Assembly: GCF_900199545.1 (NCBI RefSeq)
Contig: NZ_LT962670.1
Coordinates: 299,461 to 363,460 of the forward strand
From: Raoultibacter massiliensis
GTDB lineage: Bacteria; Actinomycetota; Coriobacteriia; Coriobacteriales; Eggerthellaceae
Length of the DNA stretch: 64,000 bases
Direction of reading: 5' to 3'
Position 1 is the first letter of the stretch, and each line of letters opens with the position of its first letter. Shown here piece by piece: positions 45,842-54,795 of this stretch. Made by a program: the position numbers and the translations under genes. The notes beneath the pieces are model-generated. The model was not told the origin of the DNA, did no database searches, and saw nothing but the letters and a program-made list of their open reading frames with translations.

Positions 45842-47512
45842 ATGAAAAACATCAGCCTGAAAACCATCTACCTGGGTGCTTTGACTGCGGTGTTCGCCGT
45901 TACGTTTTTCATGTTCGTGGCGTTCGACATTCATTCGCAGCAAGAACAAACCGAAGCGGCGCTTCTTGAAGAGGCGCGAACGTTCGCGCGCGAGATGGAT
46001 GCGGTGTGGGAGTTCATGGATAACTCCCAGTACACCATCAACAACACATCCGATGGCATCTACGAGTTCAAAGGCTTGCACTGCGCTGTGGTGGGCAAGA
46101 GCGTCGGTACGATCTTCTCGAAAGACAACGACTATACGATTCGCTACACGAATTACAATCCGCGCAATTACCAGGGCGAACCAGACGAGTACGAACAAGA
46201 GGCTCTGACGGAATTCAACGAGAATCCGAATATTACCGAGTATTACGGCATTGCGGAGTTCGGCGGCGTAGAGCGGTTCCGCTACGTTCAGGCCCTTGAA
46301 GTCGATTCGAGCTGTCTTGAGTGCCATGGGGATCCGGTTGGAGAAATCGATATCACAGGGCACGAGAAGGAAGGCTGGACCCTTGATTCCGTGGGCGGGG
46401 CCATCAGCATCGTCATCCCGCTTGAACAGCAGCAGCAGGTCATGCAGGGAAACGTCATCCGCGACGTCGTGTATTTTCTGCTGCTCACCACTTTGATCGG
46501 CATTGTCGTGTATGCAATTACCATGCTGTTCGTAACGCGCCCGCTTAATCGTATGAAATCCGCTTTTGGCGAAATGCAGGGCGGTACGCTTGCCGTGGCG
46601 CTTGACGAGCGGCGCTCGGCCAAAGAGATCAGCTTGCTCATCATGCGGTTCAACACCATGGCCGAAGAGCTGCAGGGCATCTATTCGAACCTTGAAGATC
46701 AGGTGGCCGATCGAACGGTTGATCTGCGCGAAGCGAACGACGCCCTCGAACGGCAACGTGATGCGCTCGAGCAGCTCAACGAGAAGCTCGAGCAGGAAAT
46801 GCGATTCAAATCCGACCTGCTTTCCATGGTCAATCACGAGCTTCGCACGCCTCTGACCTCTATCATCACGTTTGCGCAGATAGCTCGCGAGCGCAGTCAG
46901 TTGGGCGATGAAACCGAGCGGCATTCGTGGGAGGAGATCGAGAAGAACAGCCAGATTCTTCTGAGCATGATCAACAACATGCTCGATATTGCACGTTCCG
47001 ACGCGGGGAGCGTGAGGGCAACGTGCGAACCGATGGACCTTGGCGACATCGTAGCATCGGTGCGCACGACCATTGCACCGCTTGCCCGCAAGTACGACGT
47101 CGGCTTCGGTACGAGCGTCGCGCCCGACGTTCCGCTTGTAAACGGCGATTACGAGAAGACGGCGCGCATTCTCGAAAACCTGGCGAGCAACGCGATCAAG
47201 TTCACTCCCGACGGCGGGACGATTCGCCTTATCGTCGAATGCGATGAGGATACGGGCGGCGTGCGGATTGTGATGCGCGATACCGGAATCGGCATTGCCG
47301 AAGAGGACAAAGAGCGCATATTCGACAGGTTCTTCCAGGTCGACAGCACGTCGACGCGCAAATACAACGGCAGCGGCCTAGGGCTGGCGCTCGTAAGGGA
47401 GTATGCCGCCTTGCAGGGCTTCGCCGTTTCGGTGGAAAGCGAATTGGGCAAAGGGAGCTCGTTCATCATCGAGATTCCCCGCGAATCGGTGATAGGAGAC
47501 GGCGATGTATAA
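45842..47512 (+). CDS. membrane sensor histidine kinase with haem-c-binding DUF3365 sensor
   Basis: A 556-residue kinase. Transmembrane helix 1 spans about 8-28. An outside sensor domain of the DUF3365 (Tll0287-like) type follows, with a CLECH haem-c motif at 158-162. Helix 2 is about 205-230, then HAMP, a coiled coil (VADRTVDLREANDALERQ), HisKA with the phosphoacceptor His332 (MVNHELRTPLTS) and the ATPase with NLASNAIKFTP, DTGIGIAEED and GSGLGLALVREY. The CxxCH in the exported domain implies haem attachment by the cytochrome c system, so it may sense redox, NO, CO or oxygen. ATG 45842 follows GAGAGG. It overlaps the response regulator gene by eight bases. Confidence 0.92.
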   Translation: MKNISLKTIYLGALTAVFAVTFFMFVAFDIHSQQEQTEAALLEEARTFAREMDAVWEFMDNSQYTINNTSDGIYEFKGLHCAVVGKSVGTIFSKDNDYTIRYTNYNPRNYQGEPDEYEQEALTEFNENPNITEYYGIAEFGGVERFRYVQALEVDSSCLECHGDPVGEIDITGHEKEGWTLDSVGGAISIVIPLEQQQQVMQGNVIRDVVYFLLLTTLIGIVVYAITMLFVTRPLNRMKSAFGEMQGGTLAVALDERRSAKEISLLIMRFNTMAEELQGIYSNLEDQVADRTVDLREANDALERQRDALEQLNEKLEQEMRFKSDLLSMVNHELRTPLTSIITFAQIARERSQLGDETERHSWEEIEKNSQILLSMINNMLDIARSDAGSVRATCEPMDLGDIVASVRTTIAPLARKYDVGFGTSVAPDVPLVNGDYEKTARILENLASNAIKFTPDGGTIRLIVECDEDTGGVRIVMRDTGIGIAEEDKERIFDRFFQVDSTSTRKYNGSGLGLALVREYAALQGFAVSVESELGKGSSFIIEIPRESVIGDGDV

Positions 47513-48209
47513 GGTGATGCTGATCGACGACGAGGACAATCTTCATGCGGCCATCAAAGAGCTGTTGGTTGCGAACGGTTACGAGTACTGCGGTGCGACC
47601 TGCGGGGAGGAGGGCCTCGCCATGCTCGGGTCTGAAAAGCCCGACTTGCTGTTGCTTGATGTGATGCTGCCGGGGATCAACGGATTCGATCTGTGCCGGA
47701 AGATCCGCGACGAGGGCAGGCGCATACCGGTCATCTTCGTTTCCGCGAAGAACGACATCGTTGACAAGAGCATCGGGTTCAAGGCGGGCGGCGACGATTA
47801 CGTGACCAAGCCGTTCAACGCGACAGAGCTCTTGCTGCGTATCGAAGCGAACATCCGCCGCCATAAAGACACGATCGAATTCGCCCATTGCTGCAACCGC
47901 GAGGGCGTCGCTTCCATTGGCGATCTCGAAGTGCATTTCGATGAGTACCAGGTGTTCGTGAAGGGCAAGCCGGTGCAATTGACTACCAAGGAGTTCGAGA
48001 TCGTGGCGTTTTTGGCGACCAACCCCGGCAAGGTGTTCACGCGCAGCCAGATTCAGGAGTACATTTGGGGTGATGCCGATGCGAAGGACACGAACAGCAT
48101 CACGGTGTTTGTGCGCAAGATCCGCGAGAAGATAGAGGAGAATCCCTCCGAGCCGAAGTATCTGCTCACGGTGCAGCGCGTCGGATACAAGATGGCCGAT
48201 GCGCTGTAG
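47505..48209 (+). CDS. OmpR/PhoB-family response regulator
   Basis: A 234-residue regulator. The receiver (1-120) has the acidic pocket IDDED, the phosphoacceptor Asp in LLLDVMLPGING and Lys in YVTKPFNATELL. The C-terminal winged helix (~135-232) contains LTTKEFEIVAFLATNPG and VFVRKIREKIEENPSEPKYL. It overlaps its kinase by eight bases, so the pair is translationally coupled. A ladder of 11-bp direct repeats 92 bp downstream is the type of site bound by this family, pointing to control of the molybdopterin operon that follows. Confidence 0.93.
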   Translation: MYKVMLIDDEDNLHAAIKELLVANGYEYCGATCGEEGLAMLGSEKPDLLLLDVMLPGINGFDLCRKIRDEGRRIPVIFVSAKNDIVDKSIGFKAGGDDYVTKPFNATELLLRIEANIRRHKDTIEFAHCCNREGVASIGDLEVHFDEYQVFVKGKPVQLTTKEFEIVAFLATNPGKVFTRSQIQEYIWGDADAKDTNSITVFVRKIREKIEENPSEPKYLLTVQRVGYKMADAL

Positions 48210-48300
48210 CGGGTTGTTTGCGCCGGCGTTTACGGCGGTTTGCCGCCACGCGGAATGCTTGCAGGTCAGGATAGCCGCCGCAGGCGCTTTCGGTTTCTCG

Positions 48301-48355
48301 TTAATATCGGGTTAATAACTTTTTAATCCAAAACTTATTTTCGGTTAATCGCAAT
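48301..48355. promoter_or_regulatory. five tandem 11-bp direct repeats (TTAAT), response-regulator binding ladder
   Basis: TTAAT recurs at 48301, 48312, 48323 and 48345; the missing step at 48334 is the degenerate CTTAT. The period is exactly 11 bp over five units, which puts each unit on the same DNA face. OmpR/PhoB-type regulators bind such head-to-tail half-sites as dimers. The ladder lies between the response regulator gene and the Tat-molybdopterin gene it probably controls, about 150 bp before that start. Confidence 0.72.
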
Positions 48356-48504
48356 AAGCCCCTCTTCTCGATAGAGTTGGATCATGGGAAAACCAGGGGA
48401 AGAGTTTTCCTCAACCGATCGCCAGGATCATCCATACCTCCCCCGGATACCTGGCGGGTCTAGGTTGAAAGTCGGACTCGCGACTTGAGACAGAAGGAGA
48501 GAAC

Positions 48505-50986
48505 ATGCAAGACGAAAAAACGCATGGACTGACACGAAGGAGCTTCATCAAGGGTGCAGCAACGCTGACGGCAGCAGGCGCGCTTGTCGGATGCAGCCCC
48601 AAAGCGGAGAACCTGGAAGAGGTAAAGGAGCCCGAGGCGGTTGTTTCGGATGAGATCTACACCGGAGTATGCAGGTCGAACTGTTTCGGCGGGTGCTTGC
48701 TGAACGTTCATGTACGGGATGGGCAGGTTGTCCGTACTTCGGCGGGAGATTTTCCAAACCCCGAGTACAATCGTATCTGCTCAAAGGGCCTTACGCAGGT
48801 GGCCCGTGTGTATAGTGCCGACCGGCTTCAATACCCTATGCGCCGAACGGGCGAGCGCGGCGCAGGGGAGTTCGAGCGGATAACCTGGGATGAGGCGCTC
48901 GATGAGATTACCGATAAATGGAAGGCGATCATCGACCAATATGGCCCCAACGCAATTGCGACATGGATGAACTCGGGAAATTTTGGGACGTGCACGGGGG
49001 GCGGTTTTGCCGGCATAATGCCCCGTTTTGGTGCGGTTATGGGATTTTCTTCTATAAAAGGAGATATTGATGCGGCGCAGGGATTTGCGGCGACGAAGAT
49101 ATACGGCGGGATGTCTGAGGCTCAAGCTAACAACGAGCCGACCGACTACGTGAATTCGAAGACATTCATCAACTGGGCGTCGAACCCGACCATCTCGCAA
49201 CCGCAGATCGTTCACTTTATGCTGGATGCCAAAGAAAACGGTACCAAGCTTATTGTGATCGATCCCGTTTACAACGCAACTGCCGCGAAAGCCGATTGGT
49301 ACATTCCCATCAATCCTGCAACCGATGGTGTCTTAGCCATGGCGATACTCAATGAAATCATGGTGGCCGGGAATGAGGATCAGGAATTTGTGCGCTCGCA
49401 TACCGAGGCGCCGTTGCTGATAAAGGAAGACGGCATGTTTTTGAGGATGAGCGATTTGGGGGGTGGAGCCAACCGAAGGCGATGCCGATCCTCTTACTGG
49501 CAAGCCGGCCGTCATCGATCCTTATGTCGTATGGGACGAGGAGTCGGGCGGAGCTGTGGCGCTCGAAGAGGCGAAAGCTCCGTCGTACAAAGAAGTTGCG
49601 CCCATTGAGGGCATTGCCGTTCAAACCGTGTGGGACAACGCGGCTGAAAAGGTGGCTGCCTGGTCTGCCGAGGTGGCATCGCCCGTATGTGGCGTTTCGG
49701 TTGACGACATCAAGGAACTTGCTCGGATATACGTGGAGGAAGGACCCGTCAACACCTATGTGCAGCTGGGGGCCGACCACTATATCAACGGTCACTATAA
49801 TTACTGGCCCATGTACGCGATCTCTGCGGCAACGGGAAATATTGGCAAGCCTGGCGCTGCTTGCGGCCCTATTTGCGTGTTGCCGAACAATTGCATCGAT
49901 TTCATGGTGTCGGTGGCTCCAACCGACACCGCTGGCAATCCTGCCCAGGGAGCCGGTCCCAGTTACAATGCCAACAGCGTTCTTGGGATTGTCGATACGG
50001 GTAAATTTGGAGATCAGGATGCCGTGATAAAAGGGGTGTATATCGCCACCACGAACCCTGCAACGGTGTGGGCTGATCACGGAAAGACCGTCGATCTGCT
50101 GAACAAGATCGAATTCATCGTCGTTGCCGACGTGACTATGACGGAGACGGCGATGTATGCCGATGTCCTTCTGCCCGTTGCGCATTGGTTCGAGGTAACG
50201 GATATGCATACGAATTGTCACACGCATCCCTATTTCGTATGGCAGGAAAAAGCTATCGAACCTCAATTCGAATCGAAGAGCGACTTCGAGATATTCAAGC
50301 TTCTTGCCGAAAAGATGGGCTATGGGGATTTCTTCGATTTCAACGAAGAAGAGTTTATTGCTATGGGCCTCGACAACGACGGCGCGAAGGCGTTGGGCTT
50401 AACAGTCGATCGGCTGAAGGAAGAACGTGCTGTCCGGTTTATGCCTGGAGAAACGTACATCTCATTCGAAGGCGGCAAATTCCTTACCGCAACGGGGAGG
50501 GCTAGCTTTTACAAGGAGAGCGTAGCCCCTGCATACAACGTCGGCCAGGATATCGATTTCAGCAAGGAAACATGTTTGTACTGGGAGCCGACCCTTGAGG
50601 CCGATAAGAGCAGCGCCGTTCGCGCGCAGTACCCGTTCCACTGCATTTCGGAACACATGCGCACGCGCACTCACAGCCAATGGTACGACGTAGACTACCT
50701 CAGGGAGTTCGATCCCGAACCAATTGTCCGGATAAACCCCGATGATGCGGCTGAGCTTGGGATCGTCGAGGGTGATACGGTGAGAATGTACAACGATCGC
50801 GGTTCGGTTGTGATGAAGGCGACCGTGAATGCCGGGTACCCGCGCGGTATCGTCGGAAGCCCTCGGAGCTATCGAGAGAAAGAGTTTATCGAGGGGCACT
50901 TTGCGAGCCTGTCAACGAATCAATACAACCAAGTCTGCGCAAACCAGGCATTCAACGATGTCGCTGTTGCGATCGAGAAAGCATAG
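48505..50986 (+). pseudogene. molybdopterin oxidoreductase (DMSO reductase family) interrupted by a G-run frameshift
   Basis: Two frames together encode one 826-residue Mo-bisPGD enzyme similar to that at 17.9-20.4 kb. The first part, 48505-49608, has the Tat motif (LTRRSFIK), lipobox LVGC and the [4Fe-4S] motif CRSNCFGGC with a fourth Cys in RICSKG. The second part, about 49463-50986, has the remaining pterin domains and the C-terminal barrel (INPDDAAELGIVEGDTVRMY). The break is at a run of six G (49458-49463): removing one G joins DLG to VEPTEGDADPLTG in frame. As written the first frame stops at 49608 after a spurious tail. This could be inactivation, phase variation through the G run, or a sequencing error. 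Ferredoxin, TorD and membrane subunits follow. Confidence 0.85.
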
Positions 50987-50996
50987 GGTGATGTAA

Positions 50997-51662
50997 ATGA
51001 CTCGATATGGAATGGCTATCGATCTTAATCGCTGCTTCGGTTGCCAAGCATGTGCGGCAGCTTGCAAGGTGGCGAACAACCTCCCAGCAGAGCTGTCATA
51101 CAACGTGGTTTATACGAAGACGGATAGGGACTTCAGCACATTTGGGACTGCTGTCGTCAAAGGCGCCGTCGCAAACGACAATGCGGGCGGAACGTATCCT
51201 GATTGCACGTTAAGCTACCTTCCCGTGCAATGCCAGCATTGCGACAATCCTGCGTGTTTGGACGTCTGCCCGACTGGAGCTACTCAGAAAGACGAGGAGA
51301 CGGGCATCGTAACCGTTGACGACGAATTGTGCATCGGGTGCGAATCGTGCATTCAGGCTTGCCCCTATGAGGGAGTGCGTACCCTGATCAAGGGACAGCC
51401 CGAGTATTACCTCGATGTGGTGGTCGGAGAAGCTGATGCTCCTGCTCACAAGGGCGGCACGGTCGAGAAATGCACGTTCTGCAAGAACCTGATAGATCGC
51501 GGCGAAGTGCCGGCATGCATGCAGCTTTGCCCTGGGCGTGCTCGCTTCTGGGGGGATCTCGACGATCCCGAGTCCGATGTCAGCAAAGCGATAGAGGGAC
51601 GCGAGTTCATCCAGCTGCACGAAGAGGCAGGAACGGCTCCGAAGGTATACTATCTTCAGTAA
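50997..51662 (+). CDS. four-cluster ferredoxin subunit of the second molybdopterin enzyme
   Basis: A 221-residue DmsB-like protein. Cluster motifs: CFGCQACAAAC, CQHCDNPACLDVC, CIGCESCIQAC and a fourth group (CTFCKNLIDRGEVPACMQLC). It starts 10 bp after the catalytic gene. It passes electrons from the membrane partner to the catalytic subunit. It is about 33 residues longer than the ferredoxin at 20.4 kb because of insertions between clusters. The gene looks intact although the genes on both sides carry lesions. Confidence 0.93.
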   Translation: MTRYGMAIDLNRCFGCQACAAACKVANNLPAELSYNVVYTKTDRDFSTFGTAVVKGAVANDNAGGTYPDCTLSYLPVQCQHCDNPACLDVCPTGATQKDEETGIVTVDDELCIGCESCIQACPYEGVRTLIKGQPEYYLDVVVGEADAPAHKGGTVEKCTFCKNLIDRGEVPACMQLCPGRARFWGDLDDPESDVSKAIEGREFIQLHEEAGTAPKVYYLQ

Positions 51663-51724
51663 ATACGATTTGAGCAGGCAGCTCAGAGGTTGATTCTGGG
51701 CTGCCTGGTAAGCGGGGTGCGGAA

Positions 51725-52417
51725 ATGGACAAGGATCTACAATTGGCAAGAACCATAGGGAAGGCGGACATGTGCGAGCTTCTTACGCACGCATTCGCAT
51801 ATCCCGACGATAAGCTCGCACATGCTTTGCTGGACGAATCGTTCATCGGGGATTGCTCGTCTTGCTTTGCGGACATCGGTTGCGATGGCTGAGGTGCGGA
51901 GGCACTGCCTTTGCCGCATGGTGAATCGGGTGACGGGGTGCTCGCTTTCATGCGTAAAGAATATACGCGGATTTACCTTAGCCCCGTCCGTGTTCTCGTA
52001 TATCCCTATGAAAGCGCGTTTCTCCATGTTGAATCCGGTCGCGAGGGCGTTCCGGTCCTCTTCCGTTCCGCCGTTACGCTCGACGTCGAAGCGCAGATGC
52101 GCGAGGCGGGCGTCATGCCCAAAAACGCCCGCAAAGAGCCGTGCGACAGCGTCTTCCAGGAATTCGAGTTCATGTCCTTCATGTACGGGAGCCTCGCCGC
52201 TGCGATCCAAGAGGGCGACGAGGCGGCTTGCGACCTCTGGCAGGGCAGGGTCGAGCGGTTCCTCGACGAGCATGCGCTAAAATGGATGCCCGCCTTCATG
52301 GAGCGGACGATCGAACATTCGGGCGAGGGGCTCTATGCTTCGTTCGCGAGGATCGCCCTGGTTTTCCTCGGCATGCTTTCCGAGGAAGTCGTCGAACGCG
52401 AGAAGGAGCTCGTATGA
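51725..52417 (+). pseudogene. TorD/DmsD-type molybdoenzyme chaperone with in-frame stop
   Basis: A single reading frame from ATG 51725 gives MDKDLQLARTIG, then CELLTHAFAYPDDKLAHALL as the TorD N-terminal helices. It hits TGA at 51890-51892 after CDG. The same frame then continues with the rest of a TorD protein: YTRIYLSPVRVLVYPYESAF, CDSVFQEFEFMSFMYGSLAA and a final helix. Read through, it would be about 230 residues, normal for the family. A single C-to-T change from CGA, or a change from TGG or GGA, would explain it. TorD proteins bind the Tat signal and help insert cofactor into the partner enzyme encoded upstream. Translation might restart at TTG 51911, leaving a chaperone without its first helices. 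Confidence 0.8.
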
Positions 52418-53133
52418 CGTTTCTCGGAGCGCTGCTGCTTGCCGTGGTTTTCTCGGTTGCGCTGAAGAAGCCGATCAAGAAGTACCCGGTGCTTTTTTAC
52501 GCGATCGCCATCGCGATCGACGTGCTGTTCATCTGCAACTCGTATATGGCTTTGCCTCGCATCGTGTCGAGCGCCCTGTTCTTGCTCGTCCACAAATGCA
52601 CACTCTCGCTCGCCCTGTTCGTCGTCGTGATGTACATCGGCGTCTTCGCGCGCGAGTCGAAGGCCAGGGCGTATTTGCTTCCCATCCGCGCGGAACTTTC
52701 CATCATTGCGTGGATCCTCTCGCTCGGGCACATGACGGTGTACCTCATGTCGTACGTGCCGCAGGTTATGGGCGGCATCGACCACATGAGCGGCCTCGTG
52801 CTCGGGTCGCTTGGGGTCGCACTCGTCTTGTTCGCCCTGCTGCTCGTGCTCGGCGTGACGTCGTTCGCGGTCGTGAAGCGGAGCATGAAGCTGCGCACTT
52901 GGAAGCGGGTGCAGCGGCTGGCGTATCCGTTCTTTGGGCTCGTCTACGTCCACCTGTTGCTCATGCTGCTTCCGCCCGCCCTCAAAGGCGGCGAGGCCGC
53001 GCAGGTCAGCGTGGCGGTGTATTCGGTGGTCTTCATCGGGTATGCGGTGCTGCGTCTGTGCCGGGCGGCGAAAGACGAAGCGGATTGCAGCTCGGCGCAA
53101 ATCGAGGCTCTCGACGGGGCGGACCTCGCTTAG
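52414..53133 (+). CDS. ferric-reductase-like haem b membrane protein (electron donor candidate)
   Basis: A 239-residue protein with about six or seven transmembrane helices. Candidate haem b ligands are His in LVHKCTLSLAL, LSLGHMTVYLM and VYVHLLLML, a pattern like the MsrQ / ferric reductase transmembrane family. Its ATG overlaps the TorD stop by four bases (ATGA), so it belongs to the molybdopterin operon. It probably takes the place of a DmsC or NrfD anchor as quinol-oxidising subunit. That combination is unusual and is inferred from position and topology. Confidence 0.72.
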   Translation: MTFLGALLLAVVFSVALKKPIKKYPVLFYAIAIAIDVLFICNSYMALPRIVSSALFLLVHKCTLSLALFVVVMYIGVFARESKARAYLLPIRAELSIIAWILSLGHMTVYLMSYVPQVMGGIDHMSGLVLGSLGVALVLFALLLVLGVTSFAVVKRSMKLRTWKRVQRLAYPFFGLVYVHLLLMLLPPALKGGEAAQVSVAVYSVVFIGYAVLRLCRAAKDEADCSSAQIEALDGADLA

Positions 53134-53623
53134 CCAGCCCCCGCCTGGCCGGATCCTGCGAAACCGGACCCTGCTTATCCGGATCCCGCTTCGCGGAAGG
53201 GCCCCCTAGGCGTGCGGGAGCCCGCGTCTGCGGCGCTGTGAAAAGAGATGGCCGCCGGGGCTGTCTTGCAACAGTTCCTTGCTTCGCCGCCAGCAGGAAT
53301 CGCCTTGCGTCCAAGCGGCTTCGGAGCGCCGAGTTGCTGTCGGGCGCTCTGCGAAAGCGCTTCAGCGGGGGCTGGTCGGTGAAAACGCCCCGAATTGCAC
53401 ACTATTTCGCGATATGTTGCGTTTGCGGGGCTTTTCGGGCGGCCAAGGGCCTCGAAAACGATGCCTGCGGCAACGGGAAAATGAGAGCGAGTCTGTGAGC
53501 AGGCGTTATGAAAAGGCGAGCAGCGCCTGTATTTTCGCAGCGCAACACTTCGGCATTTAGTGTGCAAGCGAAAGCCGATTCGCCGGCGAGCCGTGTCGGC
53601 GGCGGCCGATCGTCGCGTTCCCC
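53134..53623. other. 490-bp convergent intergenic region with 15-bp tandem repeats
   Basis: Three units CCGGATCCTGC, CCGGACCCTGC and CCGGATCCCGC begin at 53149, 53164 and 53179, an exact 15-bp period with variable 4-base linkers. The rest is very GC-rich and holds no gene with a ribosome site. No standard terminator with a T run is visible, so both flanking transcripts may end in a Rho-dependent way. Confidence 0.5.
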
Positions 53624-54529
53624 CTAAATATCCACGCCCAGAAACTGCTTTACCGCGATGCCGATCACAAACGAAAGCGCAGCCACGCCGAGGCTTATGC
53701 CCGCCATCTGCCCGAAGCGCTTCTTGAAGGGGAGCCCCTGCGCAACCGAGAGGTAGTAGTTGAAGGCGACGAGAATCAAAAGCACGATGACGATCATCGT
53801 CGCCAGCGCCCACAGGTAATGCGCTTCGTCGAACAGAAGGTAGGGAAGGATCAGCAGCGCTACGGTGATGAGATAGGCGACGCCGGTATAGCTGGCGGAT
53901 TTGAGGGCGTCGGAGCGCCCTTCGCTTTTGGACGAAAGGTACTCGCTCGAAGCCATCGAAAGCGTTGCAGCGATTCCCGTGATAAGCCCCGAAAGCGCGA
54001 TGAGCCTCGTATTCTGCATGGCGAGCGTAAGCCCGGCGAGCGTGCCGGTCATCTCTACCATTGCGTCGTTCATGCCGAGAACCATAGACCCCACATACGA
54101 AAGCCGCTCTTCGTCGAGCATTTCGAGCAGCGCTTGCTCATGTTCTATTTCGTCGGCTCGGATCTCCATTGCCTCGGGCACTTCGACGGCGAGTTTCTCG
54201 TAGGCGTCTTTTGCATTGTTTTCGCCGTTTTCCATCAGCTTGACGGCGAAGGTGAATCCAAATATGCGTGCGATGGCGGTATGGAACAGCACTTTGCGCT
54301 TCTCGGGTCTCATCTCCTCGTCGGTGTAGTGCTGCCACCGCTTTGCATGGTAAGACTCTTCTTGCGATATGCGCGAGAGTGCGTCGCGGTTTCGCGCGTC
54401 TTTCGTGCGCGCTGCAATGCGGCGATAGATTTCCGCTTCGGTCACTTCCCCTTGCTGGAAAACCCGTATCTGAGCAAGCGCTTCAGGTGAAATCGAAGGC
54501 TTTGCAGATTCGGTGCTGCTGTCGGACAT
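53624..54529 (-). CDS. ferritin-like/VIT1 fusion, iron (Mn) transporter
   Basis: A 301-residue protein. The N-terminal ~150 residues form a rubrerythrin/ferritin-like helical bundle with a diiron-type set of Glu and His (Glu in GEVTEAEIY, EESYHAKRW, EIRADEIEHEQAL). The C-terminal VIT1/CCC1 domain has about five transmembrane helices (from MVLGMNDAMVEMTGTLAGL, with the TM metal-site motif). Such MbfA/Erv-type fusions export iron from the cytoplasm, with the ferritin part sensing or delivering iron. It is convergent with the molybdopterin operon. It has no obvious operon partner. Confidence 0.88.
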   Translation of the reverse strand: MSDSSTESAKPSISPEALAQIRVFQQGEVTEAEIYRRIAARTKDARNRDALSRISQEESYHAKRWQHYTDEEMRPEKRKVLFHTAIARIFGFTFAVKLMENGENNAKDAYEKLAVEVPEAMEIRADEIEHEQALLEMLDEERLSYVGSMVLGMNDAMVEMTGTLAGLTLAMQNTRLIALSGLITGIAATLSMASSEYLSSKSEGRSDALKSASYTGVAYLITVALLILPYLLFDEAHYLWALATMIVIVLLILVAFNYYLSVAQGLPFKKRFGQMAGISLGVAALSFVIGIAVKQFLGVDI

Positions 54530-54795
54530 GGTGCGCTCCTCGTGTAGGTGCCAGGCTCAACTGCATAGGATAACGCGTTCGGCCGTCGGTCGACCGCGTT
54601 GTTTACGATTCGTCCCGAAATGGCTTTGGGGCTCGGCGGCCGTCGGTGCATTGGGCGGCGTACACGTACGGGAGCGCTTCAAGCGCCTTCGCGCGTCGGC
54701 GCCGCCCCGTCAGTTCGACCGGGCGGCGCCGACAAGGATGGCCGAGCGCTATCGGAGCCGATGTCCGGCAAGTCGGGCATCGGACGAGTCGATGG

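Noticed and set aside
51890..51892. TGA in the TorD frame as a selenocysteine codon
   Set aside because: TorD chaperones have no selenocysteine members that I know of, the site is not a redox motif, and no convincing SECIS-like hairpin follows.
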